Source: Dechloromonas denitrificans (lineage in GTDB: Bacteria; Pseudomonadota; Gammaproteobacteria; Burkholderiales; Rhodocyclaceae). Taken from it: a stretch of DNA of 64,000 bases. Both the position numbers and the translations under genes were made by a program. The DNA lies in assembly GCF_020510665.1 (NCBI RefSeq), contig NZ_CP075187.1, forward strand, positions 372,001 to 436,000. The letters are read 5' to 3'. Every line of letters starts with the position of its first letter. Positions within the stretch are counted from its first letter, which is position 1. Under the pieces are notes generated by a model. That model saw nothing but the letters and a program-made list of their open reading frames with translations. It was not told the origin of the DNA and ran no database searches. Positions 14,901-27,142 of the stretch are shown in pieces.

Positions 14901-16123
14901 GTCACAAGGTACCGTACGGTGCAACGCTGGCGGCGGATGACGGCAAGTCCGTCAAGGCCGGTGCCAAGCTCGCTACCTGGGATCCGCACACCCGTCCGAT
15001 CGTCACCGAATACGCCGGTATCGTGCGTTTCGAAAATGTCGAAGAAGGCGTGACTGTTGCCAAGCAGGTCGACGATGTGACCGGTTTGTCCACGCTCGTC
15101 GTGATCGACAACAAGCGCGGCGGCAAGGCTGCCACCAAGGGTATCCGCCCGGTCGTCAAGCTGCTTGATCAGAACGGTCAGGAGGTCAAGATTGCCGGTA
15201 GTGATCACCCGGTTTCCATCGCCTTCCAGGTCGGTTCGATTATTTCCGTGCTCGACGGCCAGCAAGTTGGTGTGGGCGATGTGCTTGCCCGTATGCCGCA
15301 GGAGTCTGCCAAGACCCGCGACATTACCGGCGGTCTGCCGCGCGTTGCCGAACTGTTTGAAGCCCGTACGCCGAAGGACGCTTCGGTTCTGGCCGAAGTC
15401 ACTGGCACGATCAGCTTCGGTAAGGACACCAAGGGCAAGCAGCGTCTGGTGATCACCGATCTTGAGGGCGTGCAGCACGAAAACCTCATCTCCAAGGACA
15501 AGCATGTCCTGGTGCACGATGGTCAAGTGGTGAACAAGGGTGAAAAGGTCGTCGAAGGTGCACCGGATCCGCACGACATCCTGCGTCTGCAGGGTATCGA
15601 GGCGCTGGCCCGCTATATTACCGACGAAGTTCAGGACGTCTACCGTCTGCAAGGCGTGAAGATCAACGACAAGCACATTGAAGTGATTGTTCGCCAGATG
15701 CTGCGCCGCGTGACCATCGTTGAGCCGGGTGATACCAAGTTCATCAAGTCCGAACAGGTTGAACGCGCCGAGCTGCTGGCCGAAAACGACCGGGCCAATG
15801 CCGAAGGTCGTTTGCCGGCTACGTTCGACAACATGCTGCTGGGTATTACCAAGGCCTCGTTGTCGACCGACTCGTTCATCTCGGCCGCTTCCTTCCAGGA
15901 AACGACGCGTGTTCTCACCGAGGCTGCCATCATGGGCAAGCGCGACGAACTGCGTGGTCTCAAGGAAAACGTTATCGTCGGGCGTCTCATCCCGGCTGGT
16001 ACCGGTCTGGCTTACCACCGCAGCCGCAAGGCTCAAGCTGCCGGTGGCAACGCATCTGTATCGTCTGTCAGTGAAGTGCCGGCAGTCGAAACTGTTGTAC
16101 AGGACGCTGATCAGGCATCCTGA
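11912..16123 (+). CDS. rpoC: DNA-directed RNA polymerase subunit beta'
   Basis: This is the beta' subunit, carrying the catalytic centre. The 1403 residues are close to the E. coli 1407. The N-terminal zinc site [20 protein letters not shown] starts near residue 70. The NADFDGDQ motif places the Mg2+-binding aspartates at 461, 463 and 465. The trigger-loop region and second zinc cluster ([15 protein letters not shown]) are present. GGAGTT precedes the ATG. It is the last gene of the rplJL-rpoBC unit. Confidence 0.98.
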   Translation: MKALLDLFKQVTAEEEFDAITIGLASPEKIRSWSYGEVKKPETINYRTFKPERDGLFCAKIFGPIKDYECLCGKYKRLKHRGVICEKCGVEVTLAKVRRDRMGHIELASPTAHIWFLKSLPSRLGMVLDMTLRDIERVLYFEAYVVCDPGMVSSLQRAQLLTEEQYLDMMEEHGDEFQALMGAEGIRELLRNLDVPSEVESLRAELEVTGSEAKNKKLAKRLKILEGFMKSGIKPDWMILEVLPVLPPDLRPLVPLDGGRFATSDLNDLYRRVINRNNRLKRLLELKAPEIIVRNEKRMLQESVDSLLDNGRRGKAMTGANKRPLKSLADMIKGKGGRFRQNLLGKRVDYSGRSVIVVGPQLKLHQCGLPKLMALELFKPFIFHKLEVLGYATTIKQAKKMVEGQEPVVWDILEDVIREHPVMLNRAPTLHRLGIQAFEPTLIEGKAIQLHPLVCAAFNADFDGDQMAVHVPLSLEAQMEARTLMLASNNVLSPANGQPIIVPSQDIVLGLYYATREKINGKGEGMYFADTNEIERAMAAKELDVHSRISVRLPQYEISAVDGEWEEKIVRIETTAGRALLSKILPKGLPFKVLDRALKKKEISKLIDESFRRCGLKETVVFADKLMQNGYALATRAGISFCSDDMLVPAKKHEIIAAAEAEVKEIEIQYTNGLVTNGERYNKVVDIWGRTGDQVAKVMMDELGHEETIDRHGKKVKQDSFNSIYMMADSGARGSAAQIRQLAGMRGLMAKPDGSIIETPITTNFREGLNVLQYFISTHGARKGLADTALKTANSGYLTRRLVDVTQDLVITEDDCGTTNGFAVKALVEGGEVIEPLRERILGRVTVDDLIDPETQETVIFGGTMLDEDLVDLIDKLGIDEVKVRTPLTCDTRYGLCAQCYGRDLGRGTMVNAGEAVGVIAAQSIGEPGTQLTMRTFHVGGAASRAAVASQVESKSAGTVRFTANMRYVTSAKGEKVVISRSGEVLITDDHGRERERHKVPYGATLAADDGKSVKAGAKLATWDPHTRPIVTEYAGIVRFENVEEGVTVAKQVDDVTGLSTLVVIDNKRGGKAATKGIRPVVKLLDQNGQEVKIAGSDHPVSIAFQVGSIISVLDGQQVGVGDVLARMPQESAKTRDITGGLPRVAELFEARTPKDASVLAEVTGTISFGKDTKGKQRLVITDLEGVQHENLISKDKHVLVHDGQVVNKGEKVVEGAPDPHDILRLQGIEALARYITDEVQDVYRLQGVKINDKHIEVIVRQMLRRVTIVEPGDTKFIKSEQVERAELLAENDRANAEGRLPATFDNMLLGITKASLSTDSFISAASFQETTRVLTEAAIMGKRDELRGLKENVIVGRLIPAGTGLAYHRSRKAQAAGGNASVSSVSEVPAVETVVQDADQAS

Positions 16124-16148
16124 TGCGGTACCCGACCCCCGCGTCTCG

Positions 16149-16177
16149 TTGACATGGGGGTTGATCAACCATAAAAT
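16149..16177 (+). promoter_or_regulatory. Promoter of the str operon
   Basis: TTGACA (16149-16154), 17 bases and TAAAAT (16172-16177) form a near-consensus promoter in the rpoC-rpsL gap. The spacer contains a perfect 12-base palindrome, GGTTGATCAACC (16159-16170). Confidence 0.75.
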
Positions 16178-16281
16178 CTATGGTCTTTGTCGGCAGAGGC
16201 TAATCATTGTCTCTGCTTTGGATAACAAAATAGCCGTCGCGCACCGCTAGTCCGGTGCCCGGCCGTTGAAGGAAGTTTGAT

Positions 16282-16659
16282 ATGCCGACCATCAACCAGC
16301 TCGTGCGCAAGCCGCGTGTGGCCGAGGTTACCAAGAGCAAGGTTCCCGCTCTTGAGAAATGCCCGCAAAAGCGTGGTGTCTGCACCCGCGTTTATACGAC
16401 GACCCCGAAGAAGCCAAACTCCGCTCTGCGTAAGGTTTGCAAGGTTCGTTTGACCAATGGCTTTGAAGTCATCTCCTATATCGGTGGTGAAGGCCATAAC
16501 CTGCAGGAACACTCTGTGGTCCTGATTCGTGGTGGTCGTGTCAAGGATTTGCCTGGTGTGCGTTACCACACCGTGCGTGGCTCCCTGGATACCCAGGGTG
16601 TCAAGGATCGTAAGCAGTCCCGTTCCAAGTACGGGGCCAAGCGTCCGAAGGCAGCCTGA
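16282..16659 (+). CDS. rpsL: 30S ribosomal protein S12
   Basis: S12 lies at the decoding centre and governs accuracy. The 125 residues contain the universally conserved [13 protein letters not shown] and [13 protein letters not shown] blocks. Lys43 and Lys88, the usual sites of streptomycin-resistance changes, are wild type, so the protein is of the sensitive form. It is the first gene of rpsL-rpsG-fusA-tuf. Confidence 0.98.
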   Translation: MPTINQLVRKPRVAEVTKSKVPALEKCPQKRGVCTRVYTTTPKKPNSALRKVCKVRLTNGFEVISYIGGEGHNLQEHSVVLIRGGRVKDLPGVRYHTVRGSLDTQGVKDRKQSRSKYGAKRPKAA

Positions 16660-16709
16660 TCCATTAGGTTGCTTAAGTAAGTGGCCGTCCCCTTGGGCGG
16701 TCGGGAGAG

Positions 16710-16740
16710 GCCGGGAGGGTGAAACCCTAGCCCGGCTTTT
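16710..16740 (+). promoter_or_regulatory. Intercistronic hairpin between rpsL and rpsG
   Basis: GCCGGG/CCCGGC encloses an inner AGGG/CCCT stem with a TGAAA loop and is followed by TTTT, so it resembles a terminator. In E. coli the rpsL-rpsG gap is the S7 target for autogenous repression; here it could be that target or a partial terminator. Confidence 0.55.
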
Positions 16741-16769
16741 CAACTGAATCGTGTTTATTTGAGGTCAAT

Positions 16770-17240
16770 ATGCCCCGTCGTCGTGAAGTACCAAAGCGTG
16801 ACATCCTGCCGGATCCGAAGTTCGGTAGCGTTGAAGTTTCCAAGTTCGTTAATGCCATCATGCAAAGCGGCAAGAAGTCTGTTGCCGAGCGCATCGTGTA
16901 CGGCGCCTTCGAGATCATCACCACCAAGGGTGGCAAGGATCCGCTCGAAGTTTTTGGTTCTGCCATGGGTAACGTCAAGCCGATGGTCGAAGTGAAGTCC
17001 CGTCGCGTTGGTGGTGCCAACTACCAGGTGCCGGTTGAAGTTCGTCCGGCTCGTCGCGCCGCGCTGGCTATGCGCTGGCTGCGTGAGTCTGCCCGCAAGC
17101 GTTCGGAAAAGTCCATGGGGCAGCGTCTGGCTGCCGAGATGATGGAAGCTGCTGAAAATCGCGGCGGCGCTGTCAAGAAGCGTGACGAAGTGCACCGCAT
17201 GGCTGAAGCCAACAAGGCTTTTGCTCACTTCCGCTTCTAA
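16770..17240 (+). CDS. rpsG: 30S ribosomal protein S7
   Basis: S7 nucleates assembly of the 30S head and contacts E-site tRNA. The 156 residues are the standard length. The N-terminal [20 protein letters not shown] block and the internal [11 protein letters not shown] block are both typical. fusA starts 18 bases downstream. Confidence 0.98.
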   Translation: MPRRREVPKRDILPDPKFGSVEVSKFVNAIMQSGKKSVAERIVYGAFEIITTKGGKDPLEVFGSAMGNVKPMVEVKSRRVGGANYQVPVEVRPARRAALAMRWLRESARKRSEKSMGQRLAAEMMEAAENRGGAVKKRDEVHRMAEANKAFAHFRF

Positions 17241-17258
17241 TTTTCAAAGGTACCTATC

Positions 17259-19352
<2,094 letters not shown>

Positions 19353-19369
19353 TTGCTGGAGAGCTGATA

Positions 19370-20560
19370 ATGGCTAAGGAAAAATTCAACCGTACCAAGC
19401 CGCACGTAAACGTCGGCACCATCGGTCACGTTGACCACGGCAAGACCACGCTGACTGCTGCCATCACGACCGTGCTGGCTGCCAAGTTCGGTGGTGCTGC
19501 CAAGGCGTATGACCAGATTGACGCAGCGCCGGAAGAAAAGGCTCGTGGTATCACGATCAATACCGCGCACGTCGAATACGAAACCGCCAATCGTCACTAC
19601 GCCCACGTTGATTGCCCGGGTCACGCTGACTACGTCAAGAACATGATTACCGGTGCTGCCCAGATGGACGGCGCGATTCTGGTTTGTTCCGCTGCTGACG
19701 GCCCGATGCCGCAGACCCGCGAACACATCCTGCTTGCTCGCCAGGTTGGTGTGCCGTACGTTCTGGTGTACATGAACAAGTGCGACATGGTTGACGACGC
19801 CGAGTTGCTCGAGCTGGTTGAAATGGAACTGCGCGAGCTGCTGTCCAAGTACGACTTCCCTGGCGACGACACCCCGATCGTTCACGGTTCCGCACTGAAG
19901 GCCCTTGAAGGCGACCAGTCCGAAATCGGCGAGCCGTCGATCTTCCGTCTGGCTGATGCGCTGGACTCCTACATCCCGACGCCTGAGCGCGCTGTTGATC
20001 AGCCGTTCCTGATGCCGGTTGAAGACGTCTTCTCGATCTCTGGTCGCGGTACCGTTGTGACCGGTCGTATCGAACGCGGTGTGGTCAAGGTTGGCGAAGA
20101 AATCGAAATCGTCGGTATTCGCCCGACCGTCAAGACCATCTGTACCGGTGTTGAAATGTTCCGCAAGCTGCTTGACCAGGGTCAGGCTGGCGACAACGTT
20201 GGCGCGCTGCTGCGCGGCACCAAGCGTGAAGACGTTGAGCGTGGTCAGGTTTTGTGCAAGCCGGGTTCTGTGAAGCCGCACACCCACTTCTCCTCCGAAG
20301 TGTACATTCTGTCCAAGGATGAAGGTGGTCGTCACACCCCGTTCTTCAACGGTTATCGTCCGCAGTTCTATTTCCGCACGACCGACGTGACCGGTGCAAT
20401 CGATCTGCCGGAAGGCGTCGAGATGGTTATGCCTGGCGACAACATCGCCATGACCATCAAGTTGATCGCTCCGATCGCCATGGAAGAAGGTCTGCGCTTC
20501 GCCATCCGTGAAGGCGGTCGTACCGTCGGCGCTGGTGTTGTTGCCAAAATCATCGAGTAA
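19370..20560 (+). CDS. tuf: Elongation factor Tu, copy 2
   Basis: This is the second EF-Tu gene (tufA position) in the str operon, 17 bases after fusA. The 396-residue product is identical to copy 1. The four base differences I found are silent third-position changes in Tyr161, Arg, Ala and Val codons. Identity stops abruptly at the start codon and after the stop, so the conserved tract is the coding region itself. Confidence 0.98.
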   Translation: MAKEKFNRTKPHVNVGTIGHVDHGKTTLTAAITTVLAAKFGGAAKAYDQIDAAPEEKARGITINTAHVEYETANRHYAHVDCPGHADYVKNMITGAAQMDGAILVCSAADGPMPQTREHILLARQVGVPYVLVYMNKCDMVDDAELLELVEMELRELLSKYDFPGDDTPIVHGSALKALEGDQSEIGEPSIFRLADALDSYIPTPERAVDQPFLMPVEDVFSISGRGTVVTGRIERGVVKVGEEIEIVGIRPTVKTICTGVEMFRKLLDQGQAGDNVGALLRGTKREDVERGQVLCKPGSVKPHTHFSSEVYILSKDEGGRHTPFFNGYRPQFYFRTTDVTGAIDLPEGVEMVMPGDNIAMTIKLIAPIAMEEGLRFAIREGGRTVGAGVVAKIIE

Positions 20561-20578
20561 TTCGTTCTTTGTGAAATC

Positions 20579-20602
20579 TGGGGTGGGTTACTACCTGCCC
20601 CA
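20579..20602 (+). promoter_or_regulatory. Hairpin between tuf and rpsJ
   Basis: A 10-bp stem (two G-T pairs) with TGGGG/CCCCA at its base and a TACT loop lies in the 62-base gap. The following T-run is poor, so it is more likely an attenuator or RNA-stability element separating the str and S10 operons than a full terminator. Confidence 0.4.
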
Positions 20603-20622
20603 TCGTTCTTTGGAAGCCAAAA

Positions 20623-20934
20623 ATGCAAAACCAGAAAATCCGTATCCGCCTCAAGGCCTTCGACTATCGCCTGATCGATCAATCGGCTCAGGAAATCGTT
20701 GAAACCGCCAAGCGTACCGGCGCTGTTGTTCGTGGTCCGGTGCCGTTGCCGACCCGCAAGCAGCGTTTCGACATCCTGCGTTCGCCGCACGTCAACAAGG
20801 CTTCCCGTGATCAGCTGGAAATTCGTACCCATCTGCGTCTGATGGATATCGTTGATCCGACTGACAAGACTGTTGATGCACTGATGAAGCTGGATCTGCC
20901 GGCTGGTGTGGACGTCGAGATCAAGTTGCAGTAA
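20623..20934 (+). CDS. rpsJ: 30S ribosomal protein S10
   Basis: S10 is a head protein of the small subunit and, as NusE, a partner of NusB and NusG in antitermination. The 103 residues have the conserved [21 protein letters not shown] start and the [20 protein letters not shown] loop. It is the first gene of the S10 cluster; rplC follows after a 110-base gap with its own candidate promoter. Confidence 0.98.
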   Translation: MQNQKIRIRLKAFDYRLIDQSAQEIVETAKRTGAVVRGPVPLPTRKQRFDILRSPHVNKASRDQLEIRTHLRLMDIVDPTDKTVDALMKLDLPAGVDVEIKLQ

Positions 20935-20955
20935 TTGTAGTTTTGCGGATATAAT
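20926..20955 (+). promoter_or_regulatory. Candidate promoter upstream of rplC
   Basis: TTGCAG (20926-20931), an 18-base spacer and a perfect TATAAT (20950-20955). The -35 box overlaps the end of rpsJ. The -10 box lies within a small inverted repeat GCGGAT-ATA-ATCCGC (20945-20959). The 100-base leader then contains CCGGC/GCCGG just before the ribosome-binding site. Confidence 0.5.
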
Positions 20956-21044
20956 CCGCTGTTTTCGGGGGTGGCCAATTTCGGCTGCCCATTTGTTGTT
21001 TTACATCGACCGGCCAATCGCAGCCGGCGATGAGGAGAATAACC

Positions 21045-21683
21045 ATGAGTCTAGGCCTTGTTGGTCGCAAGGTTGGCATGACTCGCATTTTTGCTGAGGA
21101 TGGCGCGTCCATTCCGGTAACTGTGCTTGACGTGTCCAACAATCGCGTGACCCAAGTCAAAACGCCGGAGATCGATGGCTACGCAGCCATTCAGGTCGCA
21201 TTCGGCAAGCGCCGTGCCTCGCGCGTCTCCAAGCCCATCGCTGGCCATCTGGCCAAGGCGGGCGTGGAAGCCGGGCATGTCCTCAAGGAATTCCGTATTG
21301 ATTCCGAGCAGCTGGCCACTTTCAAGGCCGGTGATCAGGTTGCTGTCACCATTTTTGCCGAAGGGCAAAAGGTTGATGTGACCGGTACCTCGATAGGTAA
21401 GGGTTTTCAGGGCGGCATTAAGCGTCATAACTTCAGTTCCAATCGTGCTACCCACGGTAACTCGCTGTCGCATAACGCGCCGGGTTCCATCGGTATGGCG
21501 CAGGATCCGGGTCGTGTTTTTCCGGGTAAGCGCATGGCCGGTCATATGGGTGACGTGCAGTCCACGATGCAGGGTCTGACGGTTGTTCGCGTCGATGCCG
21601 AGCGCCAGCTTCTTCTGGTTCGTGGTGCCGTACCGGGCGCCAAGGGTGCTGACGTCGTTGTGCGTCCGGCAGTCAAGGCATAA
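21045..21683 (+). CDS. rplC: 50S ribosomal protein L3
   Basis: L3 is an early assembly protein near the peptidyl-transferase centre. I chose the ATG at 21045 because GAGGAG lies 7 bases before it and the family begins [16 protein letters not shown]; an earlier in-frame ATG at 21030 overlaps the ribosome-binding site. The product has 212 residues. The GQRMAGHMG-like block near residue 165 ([10 protein letters not shown]) is typical. Confidence 0.97.
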   Translation: MSLGLVGRKVGMTRIFAEDGASIPVTVLDVSNNRVTQVKTPEIDGYAAIQVAFGKRRASRVSKPIAGHLAKAGVEAGHVLKEFRIDSEQLATFKAGDQVAVTIFAEGQKVDVTGTSIGKGFQGGIKRHNFSSNRATHGNSLSHNAPGSIGMAQDPGRVFPGKRMAGHMGDVQSTMQGLTVVRVDAERQLLLVRGAVPGAKGADVVVRPAVKA

Positions 21684-21692
21684 GGGGGCAAC

Positions 21693-22316
21693 ATGGAACT
21701 CAAGGTAATTAATCAGCAAGGTCAGGAAGCTGCGACGCTGCAGGCTTCTGATATGCTTTTTGGTCGTGACTTCAACGAAGCTCTGGTTCACCAGATCGTT
21801 GTTGCATATCAGGCAAATGCCCGCTCTGGCGACAGCCAGCAGAAGGATCGCTCTGAAGTCCGTCACACCACCACCAAGCCGTGGCGTCAGAAGGGCACCG
21901 GTCGTGCTCGTGCTGGTTCGAACGGTAGCCCGTTGTGGCGTGGCGGCGGTCGGATTTTCCCGAATTCGCCCGAGCAAAACTACAGCCAGAAAGTTAACAA
22001 GAAGATGTTCCGCGCCGGTATGGCTGCGATTCTCTCCGAGTTGGCCCGTCAGGATCGTCTGGTCGTGGTTGATGACATCTCTGTTGATGCCCCGAAGACC
22101 AAGCTGTTCTCTCAGAAGCTGAAGGACATGGGTCTTGAGGGTAATCTGCTGGTCATCACCGATGCGCTGAACGAAAATCTGTACCTCTCGTCGCGCAACC
22201 TGCCCAATGTTCTGGTGCTCGAAGCCCAGGAGGCTGATCCGGTTTCTCTGGTTCGCTTCACCAAGGTGCTCGTCACCAAGGCTGCTGTGGCCAAGTTCGA
22301 GGAGATGTGGGGATGA
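21693..22316 (+). CDS. rplD: 50S ribosomal protein L4
   Basis: L4 lines the nascent-peptide exit tunnel. The 207 residues contain the conserved [15 protein letters not shown] loop that reaches into the tunnel. In gammaproteobacteria it also represses the S10 operon. It follows rplC by nine bases and overlaps rplW by four (ATGA). Confidence 0.98.
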   Translation: MELKVINQQGQEAATLQASDMLFGRDFNEALVHQIVVAYQANARSGDSQQKDRSEVRHTTTKPWRQKGTGRARAGSNGSPLWRGGGRIFPNSPEQNYSQKVNKKMFRAGMAAILSELARQDRLVVVDDISVDAPKTKLFSQKLKDMGLEGNLLVITDALNENLYLSSRNLPNVLVLEAQEADPVSLVRFTKVLVTKAAVAKFEEMWG

Positions 22317-22615
22317 ATCAAGAACGTCTGATGCAGGTGCTGCTTGCACCGCAGATCTCCGAAAAGGCCACCTACATTGCTGAAAAGCATGAGCAGGTGA
22401 TCTTCCGTGTTGCAACTGATGCGACCAAGCCGGAAATCAAGGCTGCCGTTGAGCTGCTGTTCAAGGTTGAAGTTGAGTCCGTTCAGGTCGCCAACGTCAA
22501 AGGCAAGGTCAAGCGCTTCAAGGGTGCAGTTGGCCGCCGCAAGGGCTGGAAAAAGGCTTATGTAAGCCTGAAGCCGGGCCAGGAAATCAATTTCGTTGAA
22601 GGGGGGAATGTCTAA
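22313..22615 (+). CDS. rplW: 50S ribosomal protein L23
   Basis: L23 sits at the tunnel exit, where trigger factor and SRP dock. The start was set at the ATG overlapping the rplD stop, giving 100 residues beginning [20 protein letters not shown]. The C-terminal half has the [11 protein letters not shown] block. Its stop overlaps the rplB start by one base. Confidence 0.97.
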   Translation: MNQERLMQVLLAPQISEKATYIAEKHEQVIFRVATDATKPEIKAAVELLFKVEVESVQVANVKGKVKRFKGAVGRRKGWKKAYVSLKPGQEINFVEGGNV

Positions 22616-23442
22616 TGGCGCTCGTTAAAGTCAAGCCGACCTCCCCTGGTCGTCGCGCTGTTGTTCAGGTTGTTAATGCCAATCTGCACAAGGGCAAGCC
22701 GTTTGCTGCGCTCGTCGAGAGCAAGAGCAGCCAGGCTGGCCGTAACAACAACGGTCGTATTACTGTTCGTCACCAAGGTGGTGGCCATAAGCAATCGTAC
22801 CGCGTGATCGACTTCAAGCGTACCAAGGACGGTGTTCCGGCCAAGGTTGAGCGTCTTGAATACGACCCGAACCGTACCGCAAACATTGCTCTGCTGTGTT
22901 ATGCCGACGGTGAGCGTCGTTACATCATCGCCAATAAAGGTATGGTTGTCGGTCAGCCGATCATGAGTGGTTCGGAAGCGCCGATCAAGTCGGGTAATGC
23001 ACTGCCGATCCGCAACATTCCGGTTGGTACGACCATTTGCTGCGTTGAAATGCTGCCTGGTAAGGGTGCTCAGTTGGCTCGTTCCGCTGGTGCTTCCGCT
23101 CAGCTGCTGGCTCGTGAAGGTACCTACGCTCAGATTCGCCTGCGCTCCGGTGAGGTTCGTCGTGTGCACGTGGAGTGCCGCGCAACTATCGGTGAAGTTG
23201 GCAATGAAGAGCACAGCCTCCGCAAGATCGGTAAAGCCGGTGCTCAGCGTTGGCGTGGTATCCGTCCGACCGTTCGTGGTGTTGCCATGAACCCGGTTGA
23301 TCACCCGCACGGTGGTGGCGAAGGCCGTACCGGCGAAGGTCGTGTGCCAGTCAATCCTTGGGGTCAGCCGACCAAGGGTTATCGCACCCGGAATAACAAG
23401 CGCACGAACAGCATGATCGTTCAGCGTCGTTACAAGCGTTAA
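22615..23442 (+). CDS. rplB: 50S ribosomal protein L2
   Basis: L2 is one of the most conserved large-subunit proteins and is needed for subunit association and peptidyl-transferase integrity. It has 275 residues. The C-terminal [19 protein letters not shown] block contains the invariant histidine region. It starts within the rplW stop (TAATG). Confidence 0.98.
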   Translation: MALVKVKPTSPGRRAVVQVVNANLHKGKPFAALVESKSSQAGRNNNGRITVRHQGGGHKQSYRVIDFKRTKDGVPAKVERLEYDPNRTANIALLCYADGERRYIIANKGMVVGQPIMSGSEAPIKSGNALPIRNIPVGTTICCVEMLPGKGAQLARSAGASAQLLAREGTYAQIRLRSGEVRRVHVECRATIGEVGNEEHSLRKIGKAGAQRWRGIRPTVRGVAMNPVDHPHGGGEGRTGEGRVPVNPWGQPTKGYRTRNNKRTNSMIVQRRYKR

Positions 23443-23452
23443 GGGGTAGGAA

Positions 23453-23728
23453 ATGGGACGTTCTCTGAAAAAGGGCCCGTTTGTTGATGCGTATCTGATC
23501 GACAAAGTCGAAGCAGTTCGCGCTACAAGCGACAAGCGCCCGATCAAGACCTGGTCACGTCGTTCGACGATCCTCCCCGAGTTTATCGGTTTGACGATCG
23601 CTGTACACAATGGCAAGCAGCATATTCCGGTGTTCGTCACCGAAAATATGGTCGGTCACAAGCTCGGCGAGTTTTCGCTGACCCGGACGTTCAAGGGTCA
23701 CACCGCCGGCAAGAAGGCCAAGAAGTAA
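23453..23728 (+). CDS. rpsS: 30S ribosomal protein S19
   Basis: S19 binds the 30S head with S13 near the A-site finger. The 91 residues start [12 protein letters not shown] and include [14 protein letters not shown] and the C-terminal [12 protein letters not shown]. It lies ten bases after rplB. Confidence 0.98.
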   Translation: MGRSLKKGPFVDAYLIDKVEAVRATSDKRPIKTWSRRSTILPEFIGLTIAVHNGKQHIPVFVTENMVGHKLGEFSLTRTFKGHTAGKKAKK

Positions 23729-23737
23729 GGAGCTGAC

Positions 23738-24067
23738 ATGGAAACTCGTGCAAGTCTGCGGGGCGTACGCCTCTCTGCGCAAAAAGGTCGCCTCGTGGCT
23801 GATCTGGTGCGTGGCAAGCCGGTTGGTCAGGCTCTCAATATCCTGGCTTTCTCCCCTAAAAAAGGGGCCGGTATCGTTAAAAAAGTTCTCGAGTCGGCTA
23901 TTGCCAACGCGGAACACAATGACGGCGCTGATATCGACGAACTGATGGTTAAGATCATCTACGTCGAAAAAGGCATGGTGCTCAAGCGTTTCACCGCTCG
24001 CGCCAAGGGTCGTGGCAATCGGATCGTCAAGCCGACCTGCCATATCTATCTGACCGTTGGTAACTAA
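23738..24067 (+). CDS. rplV: 50S ribosomal protein L22
   Basis: L22 contributes a beta-hairpin to the exit tunnel, where macrolide-resistance changes arise. The 109 residues include the [18 protein letters not shown] start and the hairpin tip around [18 protein letters not shown]. Its AAGGAG ribosome-binding site directly follows the rpsS stop. Confidence 0.98.
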   Translation: METRASLRGVRLSAQKGRLVADLVRGKPVGQALNILAFSPKKGAGIVKKVLESAIANAEHNDGADIDELMVKIIYVEKGMVLKRFTARAKGRGNRIVKPTCHIYLTVGN

Positions 24068-24076
24068 GGAAGAGCC

Positions 24077-24862
24077 ATGGGACAGAAAATTCATCCGACT
24101 GGCTTCCGCCTAGCCGTCACCAAGAACTGGAGTTCGCGCTGGTATGCTACCAGCAAGGACTTCCCGGGAATGCTCAACGAAGACATCAGGGTTCGCGAGT
24201 ATCTCAAGCGCAAGCTGGCCCACGCATCCGTTGGTCGCGTTCTGATCGAGCGTCCGGCCAAGAATGCCCGTGTAACGATTTACTCGGCTCGTCCGGGTGT
24301 TGTTATCGGCAAAAAGGGTGAGGATATCGAGCAGCTGCGTGGTGATCTTCAGCGCATCATGGGCGTTCCTGTCCATGTGTCGATCGAAGAAATCCGCAAG
24401 CCGGAAATTGATGCACAACTGATCGCTGATTCAATTGCTCAGCAACTGGAAAAGCGCATCATGTTCCGTCGTGCCATGAAGCGCGCAATGCAAAACGCAA
24501 TGCGCCTTGGTGCTCAGGGTATCAAGGTCATGAGTGCAGGGCGTCTGAACGGTGCTGAAATTGCCCGTAGCGAGTGGTACCGCGAAGGTCGCGTGCCGCT
24601 TCATACGCTGCGTGCGAACATCGATTACGCTACCTCGGAAGCGCTGACTACCTACGGCATCATCGGTATCAAGGTCTGGGTTTACAAGGGTGACATGCTT
24701 GATCGCAACGAACAGCCGGCAGTTGAAGAGCCGGCCGCTGATGATCGTCGCCCGCGTCGCGCTCCGGCTCGTCCGGATGGCGAAAAGCCGCGTACCCGTA
24801 CGGTGAAGAAGCCTGAAGGTGAAGGCGCACCGGCCAAGCGAGTAAGAAAGGCAGGTGCCTAA
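24077..24862 (+). CDS. rpsC: 30S ribosomal protein S3
   Basis: S3 forms part of the mRNA entry channel and has helicase-related function. It has 261 residues against about 233 in E. coli. The KH domain holds the [15 protein letters not shown] motif, and the C-terminal domain ends near VYKGD. Beyond this lies a low-complexity tail of about 45 residues rich in Pro, Arg, Glu and Ala, absent from the E. coli protein but of a kind I recall from other betaproteobacteria. Confidence 0.97.
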   Translation: MGQKIHPTGFRLAVTKNWSSRWYATSKDFPGMLNEDIRVREYLKRKLAHASVGRVLIERPAKNARVTIYSARPGVVIGKKGEDIEQLRGDLQRIMGVPVHVSIEEIRKPEIDAQLIADSIAQQLEKRIMFRRAMKRAMQNAMRLGAQGIKVMSAGRLNGAEIARSEWYREGRVPLHTLRANIDYATSEALTTYGIIGIKVWVYKGDMLDRNEQPAVEEPAADDRRPRRAPARPDGEKPRTRTVKKPEGEGAPAKRVRKAGA

Positions 24863-25276
24863 ATGTTGCAACCTAATCGTCGCAAGTTCCGCAAGGAACA
24901 CAAGGGCCGTAATGAAGGTCTGGCGACCCGTGGTACGAAGGTTTCCTTTGGTGAGTGGGGTCTCAAGGCTACTGGTCGTGGCCGTTTGACTGCTCGTCAG
25001 ATCGAAGCCGCTCGTCGTGCCATGACCCGTCACATCAAGCGCGGTGGCCGTATCTGGATCCGTATCTTCCCGGACAAGCCGATTTCCAAGAAGCCGGCAG
25101 AAGTTCGTATGGGTAATGGTAAGGGTAATCCGGAGTACTGGGTTGCTGAAATCCAGCCGGGTAAAGTGCTTTACGAAATGGATGGTGTTAACGAGGCTAT
25201 CGCTCGCGAGGCATTTGCACTTGCCGCCGCCAAGCTGCCGATCGCTACCACCTTTGTGACTCGTCATCTGGGGTAA
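24863..25276 (+). CDS. rplP: 50S ribosomal protein L16
   Basis: L16 helps position A-site tRNA. The 137 residues start [17 protein letters not shown] and contain the conserved [19 protein letters not shown] loop. The ATG follows the rpsC stop with no gap. Confidence 0.98.
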   Translation: MLQPNRRKFRKEHKGRNEGLATRGTKVSFGEWGLKATGRGRLTARQIEAARRAMTRHIKRGGRIWIRIFPDKPISKKPAEVRMGNGKGNPEYWVAEIQPGKVLYEMDGVNEAIAREAFALAAAKLPIATTFVTRHLG

Positions 25277-25278
25277 TC

Positions 25279-25473
25279 ATGAAAGCTAGTGAACTGAGAA
25301 CCAAGAGCGTGGACGAGCTCAACAAGGAATTGCTGGACCTGTTGCGGGCCCAGTTCGGTCTGCGTATGCAGCTTGCTACCCAGCAGCTGTCCAATACCAG
25401 CCAAATGTCCAAGGTGCGTCGCGACATCGCTCGCGTTCGCACGCTTATCCGTGAAAAGGCGGTGCAGCAATGA
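25279..25473 (+). CDS. rpmC: 50S ribosomal protein L29
   Basis: L29 is a small two-helix protein at the tunnel exit beside L23. The 64 residues include [14 protein letters not shown] and [10 protein letters not shown], the family signature region. It overlaps rpsQ by four bases (ATGA). Confidence 0.97.
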   Translation: MKASELRTKSVDELNKELLDLLRAQFGLRMQLATQQLSNTSQMSKVRRDIARVRTLIREKAVQQ

Positions 25474-25736
25474 GCGAAACCACCAGCATCAAGCGTACTC
25501 TCGTCGGTCGCGTTGTTAGCGACAAGATGGAGAAGACGGTTACCGTCCTCGTCGAACGTAAGGTCAAGCACCCGATGTACGGCAAGGTTATGGTGCGTTC
25601 CAAGAAGTACCATGCCCACAACGAAGGCAACACGGCCAAGACCGGTGATCTCGTCGAGATCGTCGAAACCCGTCCTGTTTCCCGTACAAAGACCTGGGCT
25701 GTGACCAGTGTTCTGGAAAAGGCTATCGTCGTTTGA
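25470..25736 (+). CDS. rpsQ: 30S ribosomal protein S17
   Basis: S17 binds the 5' domain of 16S rRNA early in assembly. The 88 residues contain the OB-fold signature [18 protein letters not shown] and [15 protein letters not shown]. It is the last gene of the S10 cluster; a terminator and a new promoter follow. Confidence 0.98.
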   Translation: MSETTSIKRTLVGRVVSDKMEKTVTVLVERKVKHPMYGKVMVRSKKYHAHNEGNTAKTGDLVEIVETRPVSRTKTWAVTSVLEKAIVV

Positions 25737-25755
25737 CGAAATTCTTTGACAGTTC

Positions 25756-25784
25756 TTGTCAAGCTTAAAAGAAGCCGGTATAAT
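25756..25784 (+). promoter_or_regulatory. Promoter of the spc operon, -10 box inside a terminator loop
   Basis: TTGTCA (25756-25761), a 17-base spacer and a perfect TATAAT (25779-25784). The -10 hexamer is exactly the six-base loop of the terminator hairpin that ends the S10 transcript. rplN starts about 95 bases after the predicted initiation point. Confidence 0.7.
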
Positions 25785-25798
25785 CCGGCTTCTTTTTT
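25767..25798 (+). terminator. Intrinsic terminator between rpsQ and rplN
   Basis: AAAAGAAGCCGG (25767-25778) and CCGGCTTCTTTT (25785-25796) form a perfect 12-bp stem with the loop TATAAT, followed by further T residues. It separates the S10 and spc clusters. Confidence 0.82.
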
Positions 25799-25888
25799 GC
25801 TATTGGCCATTCTGGCTGATGCAAAGGTGTTCGACCCGTACGGGTTCCAAGACTGACCGCAATGCGGATTAAGTTGGAGTTAATTTAA

Positions 25889-26257
25889 ATGATTCAGATG
25901 CAGACAACTCTGGACGTCGCCGATAATACCGGTGCCCGTTCAGTAATGTGTATCAAAGTGCTCGGTGGATCCAAGCGCCGTTACGCTGGCATTGGCGACA
26001 TCATCAAGGTCAGCATCAAGGATGCTGCTCCGCGTGGTCGCGTCAAGAAGGGTGATGTATACAATGCCGTGGTGGTTCGTACCGCCAAAGGTGTTCGTCG
26101 TCCGGATGGCTCGCTCGTTCGCTTTGATGGCAATGCCGCAGTTCTTCTCAACAACAAACTTGAGCCCATTGGCACTCGTATCTTTGGCCCGGTAACCCGC
26201 GAACTGCGTACCGAGCGATTCATGAAGATCGTGTCCCTGGCGCCTGAAGTGCTGTAA
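25889..26257 (+). CDS. rplN: 50S ribosomal protein L14
   Basis: L14 lies at the subunit interface and interacts with L19. The 122 residues start [17 protein letters not shown] and include the [20 protein letters not shown] region. It is the first gene of the spc operon; the leader upstream is 90-100 bases long. Confidence 0.98.
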   Translation: MIQMQTTLDVADNTGARSVMCIKVLGGSKRRYAGIGDIIKVSIKDAAPRGRVKKGDVYNAVVVRTAKGVRRPDGSLVRFDGNAAVLLNNKLEPIGTRIFGPVTRELRTERFMKIVSLAPEVL

Positions 26258-26268
26258 AGGAGCGACTG

Positions 26269-26586
26269 ATGGAAAAAATTCGTAAAGGCGACGAAGTCGT
26301 CGTTATTACTGGTAAAGACAAGGGCAAGCGCGGTACCGTGCTCCGTCGTGTCGATGAAGATCATGTGCTGGTTGAGGGTGTTAATCGCGCCAAAAAGCAT
26401 GTGAAGCCGAACCCGGTCAAGGGTGTGGCTGGTGGCATTGTTGATAAAGACATGCCGATTCATCTCTCCAATGTTGCGCTGTTCAATCCTGCGACTCAAA
26501 AGGCTGACCGTGTCGGCATCAAGTCGCTCGAAGATGGTCGCAAGGTTCGCGTGTTCAAGTCGAACGGCGAACTGGTGAACGCATAA
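26269..26586 (+). CDS. rplX: 50S ribosomal protein L24
   Basis: L24 initiates 50S assembly and sits at the tunnel exit. The 105 residues carry the KOW-type start [19 protein letters not shown], followed by [14 protein letters not shown]. rplE starts nine bases downstream. Confidence 0.98.
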   Translation: MEKIRKGDEVVVITGKDKGKRGTVLRRVDEDHVLVEGVNRAKKHVKPNPVKGVAGGIVDKDMPIHLSNVALFNPATQKADRVGIKSLEDGRKVRVFKSNGELVNA

Positions 26587-26595
26587 GGAGCAGTC

Positions 26596-27135
26596 ATGGC
26601 GCGTTTGCAGCAGTTTTACAAGGAAACCGTCGTCGGCGATATGACCAAGAGCTTTGGTTACAAGTCGGTGATGGAAGTGCCGCGTATCACCAAGATCACT
26701 CTGAATATGGGTGTTGGTGAGGCAGTGGCTGACAAGAAAGTTCTCGAGAACGCCGTTGGCGACATGCAGAAAATCGCAGGTCAGAAGCCGGTCACGACCA
26801 AGGCTCGCAAGTCTATTGCTGGCTTCAAGATTCGTGATGGCTACCCGATCGGTTGTATGGTTACCCTGCGTGGTCCGCGCATGTTTGAGTTCCTGGATCG
26901 CCTGGTGACCATCGCTCTGCCGCGTGTTCGCGACTTCCGTGGTATTTCTGGCAAGGGTTTTGACGGCCAGGGTAACTACAACATGGGTGTTAAAGAGCAG
27001 ATCATTTTCCCGGAAATCGAGTACGACAAGATCGATGCTCTTCGGGGTATGAATATCAGCATCACGACCACGGCGAAGACCGACGCAGAAGCAAAAGCGC
27101 TGCTCGCCGCGTTCAAGTTCCCGTTCAAGAATTGA
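26596..27135 (+). CDS. rplE: 50S ribosomal protein L5
   Basis: L5 binds 5S rRNA and forms the B1b bridge with S13. The 179 residues contain the [16 protein letters not shown] start region and the [19 protein letters not shown] block near the C-terminus. Confidence 0.98.
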   Translation: MARLQQFYKETVVGDMTKSFGYKSVMEVPRITKITLNMGVGEAVADKKVLENAVGDMQKIAGQKPVTTKARKSIAGFKIRDGYPIGCMVTLRGPRMFEFLDRLVTIALPRVRDFRGISGKGFDGQGNYNMGVKEQIIFPEIEYDKIDALRGMNISITTTAKTDAEAKALLAAFKFPFKN

Positions 27136-27142
27136 GGCAATC

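Noticed and set aside
25746..25751. TTGACA upstream of rplN as the -35 box
   Set aside because: The spacing to TATAAT is 27 bases. TTGTCA at 25756-25761 gives the correct 17.
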